From Mastigias papua (taxonomy: Eukaryota; Cnidaria; Scyphozoa; Rhizostomeae; Mastigiidae), in NCBI GenBank assembly GCA_964019165.1, contig OZ025268.1, positions 15,679,852-15,743,851 of the forward strand: a stretch of DNA of 64,000 nt, written 5' to 3'. Made by a program: the position numbers and the translations under genes. This document shows, in pieces, positions 45,928 through 57,200 of the stretch. A model generated the notes under the pieces. The model did not search any database. It was not told the DNA's origin and worked only from the letters and a program-made list of their open reading frames with translations. Each line of letters starts with the position of its first letter. Position 1 is the first letter of the stretch.

Positions 45928-46321
45928 GGTAATGCATCATAAAAAGATGCAGCATAGACACGAAATAGAAGCAAAATGCAATTATATACACGAAAAAGGG
46001 GAAGCATTCTTTGGTATACTGCAAGCAGTTTTTCAGTATGCCAAGATATACTCCTGCATTCTAGTGTAATAGTAAAACCCTGTAGCACCAACAGACTATT
46101 CAAAAAAGTACAACATAAAAGCAGAATGCACACATTTTTATAAGAAACTTAGTGAGAGGGTCAAAGCTGAAAGTTTCACAAATTTTCGGGCATATAGGGT
46201 TTAGAAGATTCTTTAACGGTTTCCTTAGTTCAAAGTGGGATGACAAAAGATATTGAGTAAAAATGCATATCACATAGGAAATCTCATTCCTTAAATCTTG
46301 TGCCTTTAGGGCACGGAGTTA

Positions 46322-46953
46322 CACGTTTTCTTTATAAGACAAAAGTTTGTAAGAAAATGAGGCTCCAAAATCTCAAGAAATTTTTAAGAAAATTTCGAGG
46401 CTGAAATTTTAGAATTCACCTTTTTTATCTGCCGGAAATCGATATTAGGGAGCAGTCATTATTTATAACCAGGGTGGGGACTGAAGAGAAAATGGTGGGG
46501 TAACTGAAAAAAATAAGCTATGATAGGTGGGGTAGGAGGATAATTTTTGAAGAAAGGGGTATGCAAAAACATATACCATATTTATGCATAAATGCAGCCT
46601 TTTTCAACTGTTTTCCTTTGGTGGGGTAAAGAAAATTTGACTTAAGCAAATGGTGGGGTAAAATTTTTTTGAGAGTACATAATACTTTCTCTTCAGTCCC
46701 CACCCCAGCCATAAATAATGACTGCTCCCTTAGCTCATTATTTGCAAGCTCCTTTACAAAGTTCGAAACTTTTCTTTGATAGTCTTGGTTAGCAAAGATC
46801 AAAATTTTTGTAACAAATAATGGTAACCTCTTTTAGCCAGTTTATTCCTAAAAAAGTTAAGAAAATGTTAAGAAAATCTGAGCCTCAATTTTAGGAAAAG
46901 TTAAGAAAATTGAAGCTCAGATGAAAAAATGGTTTTCTAATAAAAGATACGTG
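46322..46953 (+). mobile_element. TA-flanked MITE family B, interrupted copy
   Basis: TA|CACGTTTTCTTTATAAGAC at the left, right end GGTTTTCTAATAAAAGATACGTG|TA. Without the insert at 46448-46729 it aligns block by block with 9360-9705: GAGGCTCCAAAATC, CGATATTAGCTCATTATTTG, then TTAAGAAAATGTTAAGAAAA. Confidence 0.85.
46448..46729. mobile_element. 282-bp MITE nested in family B copy, TTA duplication
   Basis: Begins GGGAGCAGTCATTATTTATA and ends as its inverse (ATAAATAATGACTGCTCCC). Longer imperfect inverted repeats run on through GGTGGGGACTGAAG. TTA at 46445-46447 and 46730-46732 is the 3-bp duplication. The uninterrupted copy at 9360-9705 shows the empty site (GATATTAGCTC). A 3-bp TWA duplication points to PIF/Harbinger. 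Confidence 0.93.
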
Positions 46954-47100
46954 TACATGGAAATTATGTACTGTAGTGCAACAATTCAATTTCTTGAATA
47001 TGCAGCCGACAATTTTCTTAGGATTGGAGCAATATAGTTTATTAAAGTTTTATCCTTTGTAGGCCCAGTTTCGTATTGATCGGTTTCTTATAAAAAATAC

Positions 47101-49311
47101 AAAATAGAAAAGCATTGGCACGAAATGTAAAGTAAAAGCGAAACAGGACATATGACAAAATGTGCAGATATACAAATGAAAGGTCATATGGGGACGAAAG
47201 TTGACATTGAAAAATATATGGCGTAAGAGCAAAGTACCGACGAAAAGAAGTATAGAAACGGATCAAAATAATTCGAACGAAGCACGTTTTGACGAGATTC
47301 AACTTACTCAAAAATGGAAATATGAAGGAAAGTGGTAAAATGACCATAAAAGTACAGAATGATTGTTGTAGTGGAAAGTGCATGAAACAGCTACTTTGTA
47401 TAATGAAGTTCGTGAAAATTGCGTCGAATCAACTATTAAAGTGTTTTTTTATACCCCAGGTTGTGTCAAATGACTTTTTGTAGTATTTAGAGTATGTATA
47501 ATTACTGAGGTTTTGTTGCCGTTTTACTGAATTATTGTTCAATTTTTCAGCAACTTTATCACTATCTATTTTATAGTTTGATTGCATATTTCAGGGCATT
47601 GATAGAAATATATTTTAAATAGCGTTAAATATTAAGGAATCATGCAAGTTAAGAAATTTTTCAAAAGAAGGCTATAAAAGTTTGTTTGAGATCTGTTTTT
47701 ATATTTAGTTTGTGTTAAGCAGCTATCAGACAGAGCTTTATTTCTTTTGAGGTATTACACCGGAATCTCAGACAGTTGCGCAAGTTTACCAGCTAAAATT
47801 GTCAGGTTCCAGTTATTCTGGATGCATACCTCCTCTTTTAGACTTTGTTGTTGTATATACCTGGCCATGACGCACCTCAACGTGGTCATCTCCGTCGTAC
47901 GACTTTCTGTACAGGTTTGTCAAAAGTGTACTTTCAAAGTGGTTAGTAGAATTGCTTGAAAGGGTGACTATAACGATTGTGAATGCCTTAGTAAAAATAC
48001 CCAGTTATTCAAATATATTTCGACTTCAGCAAAGATTTCGATAAGTTTCCACATCATATGCTACTCGAAAACTACAGCTATTTGTAACAAACGGGGTGGT
48101 AGCAAAGTGAAGTAAGTACTAATTGGTTGGAAATATCTGTTACGAGTATCTCTTGAAGTACCAATTCCAAAAGTTGTCATATCAAAAAATGCAGATAGAT
48201 TTCTCATCATCATTAAGGATAATTTCTCCTGTTGATAAGCAACAATCATGAACATTTTTCTATTTTATATGCGTTTGATACCTAGAATTGGCCCGAAATG
48301 AAATAGGCTCTTCATTTTATTTGTAGCTACGTCCTATGCTGCCTGTTTCATTATGTTTCCTTGTTTCTCTGATGGTCACTTTAACAGCATAAACTTTCAA
48401 GGACAACGATCAAAGTTGAATCATAACCCAAAGACTGAAGTACTGCATTATTTTGAGGTCGAACGAAAATTATTCCTAAGGATACTTATCAAACTCTCTT
48501 TACACTTTGTTAGCATTTGATTGGAAATAACAGGATCCGAGTCCCCCATACCCCAAGCCATGGAGCTTTACGCCAATTATTTTTGCTTACTATAACCCGT
48601 ATAGCAGTCCATTGCTACTTCGAAAAATAGTAGAACGGAGCATTATTGACTGAAAGGAAAAGTAAATACAATACACTTTTTACAAGAACCAAATATTTTT
48701 GGTGGGGGCTGGATATCCTTAATTTTTGCATAGTTCTAGACTCCCGTGGTCTTAATATCGTTCTTATTTCTAGAGCGATTTTGCGCAAATGTTTGAGAAA
48801 CTACAAGCTGTGTATAGTTTCTAACATACTCTTCTGCCGGACTGCAGCGAACGCTGATGTTTCTTAGAAGTCTGAATTGAATTTGTCTGTCAAAAGAATG
48901 TAGGTTGCTCGAGTGCTTTTGAAAATTCATAAATGAAGCTGAGCATGCTCTAGGCGTTTTTTATTGGTAGATCGAGCCACAGTGTATTTATTAAGTATAT
49001 TCTTATAAGTAAAGAGTGTAAGCAAGTTGCTAATGGGCAAGCCATATTTTGCATCACGCAATGCTAACATGGAGATTTCACCATGAATCTGATATTAGTT
49101 CTTTGAAAGGTATTACTAGAAGAGATACGGAAATATTTTAAGATTGGTTGACTTATTTTTGGATTTTTTTCAAAGTAACGCTTGATTCCTGCAGAGTAAT
49201 GTTGCTGAGAATGAAGAGATTAATTGACTAAGACAAGATTTTCGATGTGCTTTCTAGTATTCCATAGAGGGTAAACTACTCTATGCTAGGTGAATTGAAG
49301 TGCCCTCGAAA
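47101..49311. other. Intergenic, no feature recognised
   Basis: Both-strand frames at 47042-47383 and 47289-47483 carry no motif. TATTCTTATAAGTAAAGAGTGTA at about 48999-49021 looks like an orphan right end of the TA-flanked cohort. Nothing else was seen. Confidence 0.5.
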
Positions 49312-49452
49312 TGTTGAATCAAAGTCCTAGTGTAGGAATAACGCAACAAAAGTATGTCTTTGTATTTACCACGAGTACTATCACAGAATGGTAAGGTATG
49401 ATACGTAAGTATAATATAAAGCAAAGGTTTCAGGGGGTAATGCTATACAACA
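49312..49452 (-). repeat. 141-bp LTR of gypsy remnant
   Basis: TG...CA ends within the inverted pair TGTTG/CAACA, adjoining a polypurine tract on the correct side. TTTATATTATAC near 49413 (minus) could be the TATA region. The second LTR is absent. Confidence 0.7.
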
Positions 49453-49806
49453 TTTCCCCCTTTCTAACAAAACAAAGGCTACAAAAACAAGTGTAAATAA
49501 TAAATGAAGTTCTGTGAACTACGAAGTTATTGCCTCACAGGGAAGAGTACCTGGAAGGAGTCGAGGCTGGCGGATTCTTCTAGGATACCGCCGCTGATGT
49601 TCATCCTCGTCAGCTTTGTATTGGCCGGATGTAGATGAAGTATCTGAGTCAGAGTTTACAAAAGCATCTTCACTGGCTGAGAATTCGTTGTCGCTTCCCG
49701 ACGAAGCATCATCCTCACTTGAATACTGGGGAAATGGACAAACGCGTCTGGTGAAATTGTCTCCTTCAGTTGCTGGAGAAAGTCTGTCATGATGAACATC
49801 TGTCAA
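49312..49806 (-). mobile_element. Ty3/gypsy remnant: integrase tail, PPT and LTR
   Basis: On the minus strand an open frame (49806 to stop at 49519) begins at the conserved VHHDRLSP that ends gypsy integrase GPY/F modules. It continues as an acidic Ser/Asp-rich tail and closes with RRYPRRIRQPRLLPGT, the basic motif typical of gypsy pol C-termini. Then come the polypurine tract AGAAAGGGGGAAA (about 49465-49453) and a 141-bp LTR (49452-49312) with TGTTG...CAACA ends. No gag, RT or integrase core is found upstream, so it is a truncated copy. It differs from the element at 20991. Confidence 0.8.
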
Positions 49807-50854
49807 TCTAAAAATTAAAAATATCTATTAGAACTAAAAATTAAATAACCTTATTTACAACATTTCCTAATGTAAACATTAAATTAACTTAAATACCGTA
49901 AACCAAAGCAGGCGAGAGAGAACTAGCATACACTGCTGACGTTCCAGTTATATTTTTTGAAGACTTCATACGTGTGGGCTGATTTGACTTTTGTGGATAT
50001 TCAAAAGCACTTTATTATACATCATTGTTATATGTGAGTAGGACGCTTCACAAACAGTTATAGTTTACGGCAAAAATCTATAAATATTGCTTCTAGGAGA
50101 GTGTGAAGTAAAACTTGGCCAAAGACGTGAGTGTTGTACCCAAGGAATGGGTATGGATGTGCTGACGAGCTCCATTATTTAGCAAAATGTCACAAGAATT
50201 GCAGACAAAAAGCACGCAGCAGGCAGCAGGCAGCAGGCAGCAGGCAGCAGGCAGCAGGCAGCAGGCAGCAGGCTTTGTCAAAGAATTGTCTTCGGATGGT
50301 GTCACTTCAATTGTCCCCCCCCCTTCGCTACGGGCCTGCAGTTGACAGGACAAACTGTTAAATGAAGAAATGGGGTTTGCCATGAGAATAGTGGCTTTTT
50401 TAACTCATGGTGATGGACTATCGCTATGAAAGATAGGAATAACAAAAGTGTCTCGTATTTTGATTTTAGCGTCGTACGTGCAGAGGACGGAACAATACTG
50501 TATTTTGGGATGGGGGATCTACTAGACAAACTAAAGAGCGCAGGAGTATAGAGGGCTCGTAAACGGGTACTAATGTACAGTTTCGAGAAAAAGTGGAGGG
50601 GCTACAGCCCCCGGCTCCGCTGCCCGTGACGTATAACTGGTCCCTTTAGCGTAATCGTACTCTTGAGTACCGAATAAACAGGGGGAGGGAATACTTGGGG
50701 GGCTGGAAAATGCTCTGAAAGCAATAATTGGAGGGTTGGAAATATAGCACATGAATATTGCGAAGAACAGCCTTGGAAATTGACTAATCGTATATTGTCA
50801 ATAAAAAGGAAGGTAAAGGTCAATTAAATATATTTCTTATTAATCTCTAAGTAA
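49807..50854. other. Intergenic with 7-bp tandem repeat
   Basis: Contains the minisatellite at 50214-50273 and the motif GGGGCTACAGCCCCCGGCTC at 50597, typical of dispersed inverted-repeat elements, with unclear ends. No gene was seen. Confidence 0.5.
50214..50273. repeat. 7-bp tandem repeat (GCAGGCA)n
   Basis: About eight perfect tandem copies of a GCAGGCA-type 7-mer. Because 7 is not a multiple of 3, all frames read a repeated 7-residue peptide, which creates false open frames on both strands. Confidence 0.95.
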
Positions 50855-51260
50855 ATGAAAATATTCCCTGGGAAAAGCACAATTTCACTCAAAAAATTTT
50901 CACAATTAGCAAAAGGAGCTGGAATAAATGCGGTGAGGTTCGAAAAAATTTCAAAAATTGAGAATCGGGTGGGGACGATATTTCGGTACTCAAGAGTAGG
51001 TACGAAGTCAACTTCCACTAGCGGCTTCCTAGTTCCTTCGCAGTGTCCTCCAATAGTTGGTACTAGCTTTACAAAAGTTAGTGGAACGATGCCGCTACCA
51101 CTCCATACGTCAAATGGAGAAAACATTGACCCTGCTTCTAGAGAGGCGGGGCGATTTGAAAACTTTTATCAGGACATTTTGGAGTTGCAAGAGGTATTAG
51201 AAAGAGTTGAAAATTTTACTGTGCGGCGCCGAATGAGAGAAATTATTAGCCGACTTGAAG
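50855..51260 (+). CDS. AGAP-like N-terminal exon
   Basis: ATG at 50855 directly follows an in-frame TAA (50852-50854). The first about 95 residues are Ser/Thr/Gly-rich without a known motif. The last 40 show the AGAP pre-GTPase helix. It ends CTTGAAG before GTATTT, one base into a codon. The true exon could begin later at an internal acceptor. Confidence 0.65.
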
Positions 51261-54200
51261 GTATTTTGTTTATACTGCGCTTAGGCCATTACATACATGG
51301 ATCTGATTTCTGTTCGTGGCTTTATTTTTCTTGCAGACTCGTCATATCGAATATGAAAATACATCAAAATGGTTTTTGATTCTTTTAGATATGAAGTACG
51401 CTCTCTGAAATATACGAGTTCCTAATGCTGTTGTATGTCAACGGTGGATTTCTTTGGCACACCTTCCTGGTCGATATAGACTAGATAGTACTATACTTTT
51501 GATTTTGATTTCATTGAGGAATTGACATTTCAGTATAGAACCAGCTGCTAGTAAGAATATCTGTTAGTGTTAGGGTGAATATGGCCCTTTTAATTCTACG
51601 AGACGTTCGGAACTTTGTCTAAGCTAGTATAATCCATGTAAATTTTGTTTCATGCAATACCATTCATGTTCTTTATCGCCTTTTGTTCACCAGCATTAAG
51701 TTTGCTTCTGTAGATATACGGTAAATGCAGCATTGGTAGCTGTGGCGTGAGGATTGGCTGCATTTTCCAGATTACTTCATAAAAAAGATCAAAAGTTAAA
51801 AGCTAGGAATTTCATTGTTTATTGAAATATCTTAATGAACTTTGCTATTTCCTTTTGTTCGTGTCAGCTTGATTGCATGTTGTTTGCTGTTAGGAAATGC
51901 AATGAAAGAGCTCGCCCTTTCTCGTTCCTAGTCGCAACACTGAGTGTCTGCAAACTCTTACTCATACTTTACAAGTTTGAATGCCCCACAGCCTTATTCC
52001 TTTAATTAAAGTGTTGTTTACGTATTTGACCGAATGAGTTTATCTGTAGCCGGATGCTTATCACAGAATTGCAAAGATCTTATCTAGTTGATCTTTAGCG
52101 GTAGTGGTAAGCATCGCCCAAACCATTTACTTAATAGCGTATCTGAGCTGCTTTTGAGTGGAGAATGGTCAAGAGTTATTTTTTGAACTGAATGGAGTTT
52201 GAGAATGGACTCCAGATACTTTATTGTGCATGCAGATTGGTGTGTCACTTGGTGATTGACAGACAACCTGTTAATTTCGAACTGAATTTTGATATCTCCA
52301 AGAAATATAGTAATAGATGTTTTCTTTGTACATAGTTTTTGTATGCCTCCACTATGACAACCTTAATGAGAACTTTCAATTTGAAAGTCAAACATAAATT
52401 ATTATTTCTGAGGGTCTGTTTTGTGTGCACCAACTAGGCTTTCTTCATCTTGCAATTCCTTTGTGGACAATGCCATCTGGCAAAGTTGGATAGGTCCATA
52501 TAGACTCCTTAGGACCTTCCCAAGATTCCTTTGTCCTTTTTTGTTTCTCCATACTTTCCTGGCAAAAATAAATTCAAAATAATAACAAAACAATTGTTTA
52601 TATCAAGAGGGCTTGGTTGATACCAAATGAAATCACCTTAGTATGTATGGCTGAAAATAACCTTAGAATCAAAGAAACTGAAGTATATACATTGTTGTTT
52701 TTCAAGTTCACACATTTTCATATGGGACTTTGTCTTCTTTAATGGTCCTCTTCAAGCATGCATGTTAGATCTCCAAATGTGTATATTTATAGTGCTAATG
52801 CTTTAGTAGAAATCTTTTGATTTTAAAATGCACTGTTTATATGCCCAGTGCATATGTAATAGCAGTCAAACCTCCAGATGGCCACCCTTTGTACAGGATT
52901 CTTATGCAGATGTTTGACTGTTCACATCCAGGCTTGGTAAAGCTTGTATTTCTGTTCAGGGCCATTGCACATTTAATTTCTCTTTTGGCAGTATATGAAG
53001 TCCAAATGGTAGGGATTTACATCCAAACAATTTGTCCTATATCAGTTTCAAGCCCCAGTTTCTCACAGGGTGATTACATATCCCTTATTTCCGTCATATG
53101 AATGGCTCCACCAATAGTTTTTAGAATATCTTACTTCTTAATTGCTATTTTTCCTGGTATTCTACCATGTTGCACTTCAGATAGCTATGGATATATGATT
53201 ATTCAAGGCAATCATGGATTTTTATGATTTTGTGCTCTTCAGCATTAGATTTTTGTTTGTCCACAGTGCACACTCAATCCACTTTTTCCCCGTTATCCTT
53301 AAAATCTCTCAACTGTTAGAATTGAGGTCTGTATTGGATTTTAATCTATTTCCACTATGATAAACTGTCTGGTAGCTATTTACAATTTTCTTTGCAAACT
53401 CTGTCATCCAGGTTGACATGTATAAAACAATGAGTAAAAGGAAGATATCTTAAAGCAATCATTATTATAATATGTCAAATTGAAATTTCAGTTGTGCACA
53501 AAGGCAAAGCTTGAATGTACCTCCCCCCCCCCCCCATGTGCATCTTACACTGAAATTTGCTGAAAGAGGTCATAATTTTTAGTAATGTGCATTTTGTTTT
53601 GTAGATAACTTTTCCAATTGCCCTGAATTTACTATCCCAAGGAGCAGCCCAATTTTGGAACTGAGACTGGTATGCCTGTATATATTTCATCAATAGACTA
53701 TGTGATATTGTTTCCAATTCCTTACAGATCTATATGCTGTAGAAATATGACAATACTATCAAACAGATGTAGCAAATATCTATGGTGCAAATGCATTAGA
53801 CTTTGAGTTACAAGAAGCAAAATTCTAAGCAGAATTTAGTACAGTGGACTCTGCATTATCCATTTCTTGACTAACTGTCCCTGGAGTTAACCAGCTGCTC
53901 CAGAGGGCATGGTTGATTATTACCACTGCTGATATTAAATTTTCTGCATGCCAGTGTAAATTGTCTGGTGAAATTCATCCTAGCTAGGACAGTTGGCATT
54001 GCACACATGCAACATCAAGTACCTATGAAGACAAGTATGAATTTGATATGTGATGTTTCCAAATCAAAACCGAATGCTGCAAAGATTGACAGTTATTTTT
54101 GCACTATTAGGCACTTTTTATGATACCCATTTTATTTTGGAAGAATGTACATAGTTTGAAATTAATTGGCCATTTTTATAATGATGAAAAACTTCATGCC

Positions 54201-57200
54201 CATGGTGGCTATGTAATTTAGGGAAAGAAATTGATTTGCTTTCATTGTGATAAGCACAGGGGTTTGCCAGCCACCACAGACATGTGGAGGTGGACTTTAA
54301 TAGAACATTCCTATTTGGACCACACCTTTCAGTACATGTATAATAAAGTATGCAACTAAAAGGTAACAGACAGCACAGTCATTGGATATAAAAGAATTTT
54401 GTCTTGCTATAACTCTCCTACCCACTTCAATCTTTTTCTCTTTCTATTTGGACTAATTACAAAATTGGCCTCAGGTAAAACTGGGGGATGTATCCCCTGC
54501 CCCTGAGTCCCCCATGATGCTTCCTTTGAATATGCATAATTTTTGTTTTTTACAACTTATCCATATGATTATATATACATATGGTTATGATTTTTGTCCG
54601 AGACTCATACACTATTTATATCTTGAAATATTTGAATAGTCTGTTGGTGCTACATAATTTCACTATTAGCGAGAACATTCTTGTAGCATACTGACAGGAC
54701 TTTTTTGTTCAACATTCATCAGAGTATGAAACGTCGAATATCAAATGAAAAATGGACCTAAATATACAACCAGATGTAGTGGAATTCACATCACAAGAGG
54801 AGCACTGCGTCTGATTGGTCACATGGTTTTGCCACACGGTTTGGCCAACGGTACCCACTAGCACTTAGTTAAAATGAAGACTCCAAAGTAAAAGTGAACT
54901 CTTTCTGTCTATATAGAACCGGGTTTGGAGTCTTTACATGGGCACATTCCAAGCCACTTAAATGAAAAGATGATCTGGCGTAGTCATTATCCGACATTTG
55001 CATTCTGATGAGTGTCGGACTAAAAGTGCTTTCAGCATGCTAACAAATATTTCCACTTTTTCTTGCAGTAGTGAAATTTTGGAATTTAGTTTATGTTACT
55101 TACGTAGTGTAGCTACGCTTAAAGATGCTTAATTTTACACAATTTACTGTTTGGTATGATTGACGTTGTTTAGAAGTGATCAGCTTCTAGCCATCTTCCA
55201 ATTCGTTTTTGTACTTGAAGTCCTATATGTTATTGATCTCTTCCGTCCATTCTGGCTCACATCCTCCCATCAATTCGCTACATCTTACTTTTATTCATCT
55301 TAATTTGAAGGGCCTAGCTGGTGGTTCGCTGTCAGGTAAATCATCCCTTGTCCATCGATATCTTGCTGGCTATTGTCCTAAAGACGAAGTGCTCTCTGGT
55401 AGACATAAAAAATGTTTAACTATTGATGGAAAGAAATGTTTGCTGCTCGTTCGGGATGAAACAGGACCCCCTGACTCGCAGGTATGTCTGCTGCAGCAAA
55501 TAACTAAAAAAGGACGCAGAAGATTGAATTTTAATGATTATTTTAGATTATTTGAGAAATGTACGAAATTAATAAGAATATTGTCACAATTTTCAAGAGT
55601 TTCAGTTATAGGTAGTTTTTCGTGACTTCTCTTCTTTAATGCCTGTGTTATTATCAATTCTAGTTCTCTAAATGGCTTGATGCAATTCTATTGGTGTTCA
55701 GTTATGCAGACGAACTCAGCTTCAACGTTTTGTCAAGCTATTACGCAAAAATGGAAATGTACCGAAATGTCAGCTTACCAGTCATCTTGGTTGGCATCAA
55801 AAGTAAGATAAAAATAAAAAAATTATTAATTCCCAGCTTTTTCCATTTCACCTACTTATTAAATTGCAATCGATTCGTCTAGATGAGATCGAGAATACCT
55901 TAAATCCTCAAATGGCCCCCCTCTCGATTAACCCCCTCTCGATTTAGCCCACTTGCTAGAACTTCAGATTGTTACTAGACCCCCCGAATATGCCCCCACT
56001 CTAGATGATTTTGAAGGCTTTGATAAAGACTAATGCTTAAATTTATACTGTTTTTTTTTAGTATCATGGAGAATAGGAGCTTTGACAATGAGCTTTTTAT
56101 TCGAAATGTATCAGATAATTTTATAAGCCTTCCCTTCGAATAAGCTCCTACCCTAAAAGCATAAAAAATAAATAAGTCCCCAGGGGGCTAATTCGAGGAT
56201 TTACTGTAAATAACATTAGGTAGAATACCGTCGCTTTGTGCAGCTGCTTGTGCTGTTGTTTGTAAACACTTTTAGCACACGCCTCCTTCTAAGACTAGGC
56301 CATCGTAGCAAGAACCTCATATTCGGCAGTGTTATCATTCTTATTGTAAAAGTGTTTTTACATCTATAAATAAATTCATGGGCACAATGCCTCGCTCCCT
56401 TTTGCCGTTTGACTTGATAGTAGTGCTCCCATTTTCAGACGAAAATGAGGAAGCATTCAAAGTAACCGATGCAGTTAGATTCAATGATTGGGCCATCTCA
56501 ACATGAATTTGTTAAATGAGTATTGGAAAGTTTTGCACCGGTCCTAAAACTCTAACCCTCACATTGCGGGAAAGACTGTTTTTTATTTACTAACTGTATC
56601 TGAAATTGCAACGTTGAATCTCCTTAAACATTTCTGTGTAGTTAAATGTCAACAGCCTGTTTACCAACGTAACATTGGATGAGGCCATAGGGCTGTCTGC
56701 TGATGATTTGTGTCCATGTAACCTTGATTGCCCACCATTCCCTGAGCACATTTTCAGAGAATGAATTCTGAGTGCTACGCGAGGAGTAGAATTTAGTTTT
56801 AGAAGCCAGATTTATAAGCAATAAGATGGATTTTCAATGGGCAGCCATTTGAGACCATCCTTAGGTAGCATCTTTGCTAGCTTTCATGAAAGTGGACTTT
56901 GCGATCACACCGCAAACCAGGTGTCTGCTTCCGATATGTTGACGATGCAATTTTCATATTGGGTTCCGAGCTGGAATGTGATCATTTCAATAGAAGCCTT
57001 GGCTGGCTACATCCAGCTCTATAATCAAAAGTAGAGAAGGAGCAAAGCAACAGGAATACTATATAGTAATACTTGTAAAGTCTGTTGGTACTGCTGAACT
57101 TGACTATAGCACGAAAAAGCGGGAATATTCTTTTAGCATACTGAAAGCCTTTTCCGTCCGACACTCGTCAGAGTATGAAACGTCGGATAACGAAGGAATT

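Larger units (their letters stand above)
46128..47100. mobile_element. Possible outer MITE (family A type) hosting a nested pair
   Basis: CACACATTTTTATAAGAAAC at the left and GGTTTCTTATAAAAAATAC near 47079-47100 look like matching family A ends on either side of the family B element. The interior left of 46322 and right of 46953 would be its two halves. The boundaries are tentative. Confidence 0.45.

Noticed and set aside
49519..49806. Minus-strand frame first read as a small acidic host protein
   Set aside because: The VHHDRL start, RRYPRRIRQP end, polypurine tract and LTR that follow identify it as a gypsy pol tail. It also has no ATG at its beginning.
50093..50529. Open frames across the 7-bp tandem repeat
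   Set aside because: Repeats with a unit of 7 give open frames in all phases. The flanks carry no motif or splice structure.
50824..51126. Minus-strand frame opposite the AGAP-like first exon
   Set aside because: It is the shadow of the + strand exon, which ends in a recognisable AGAP helix.
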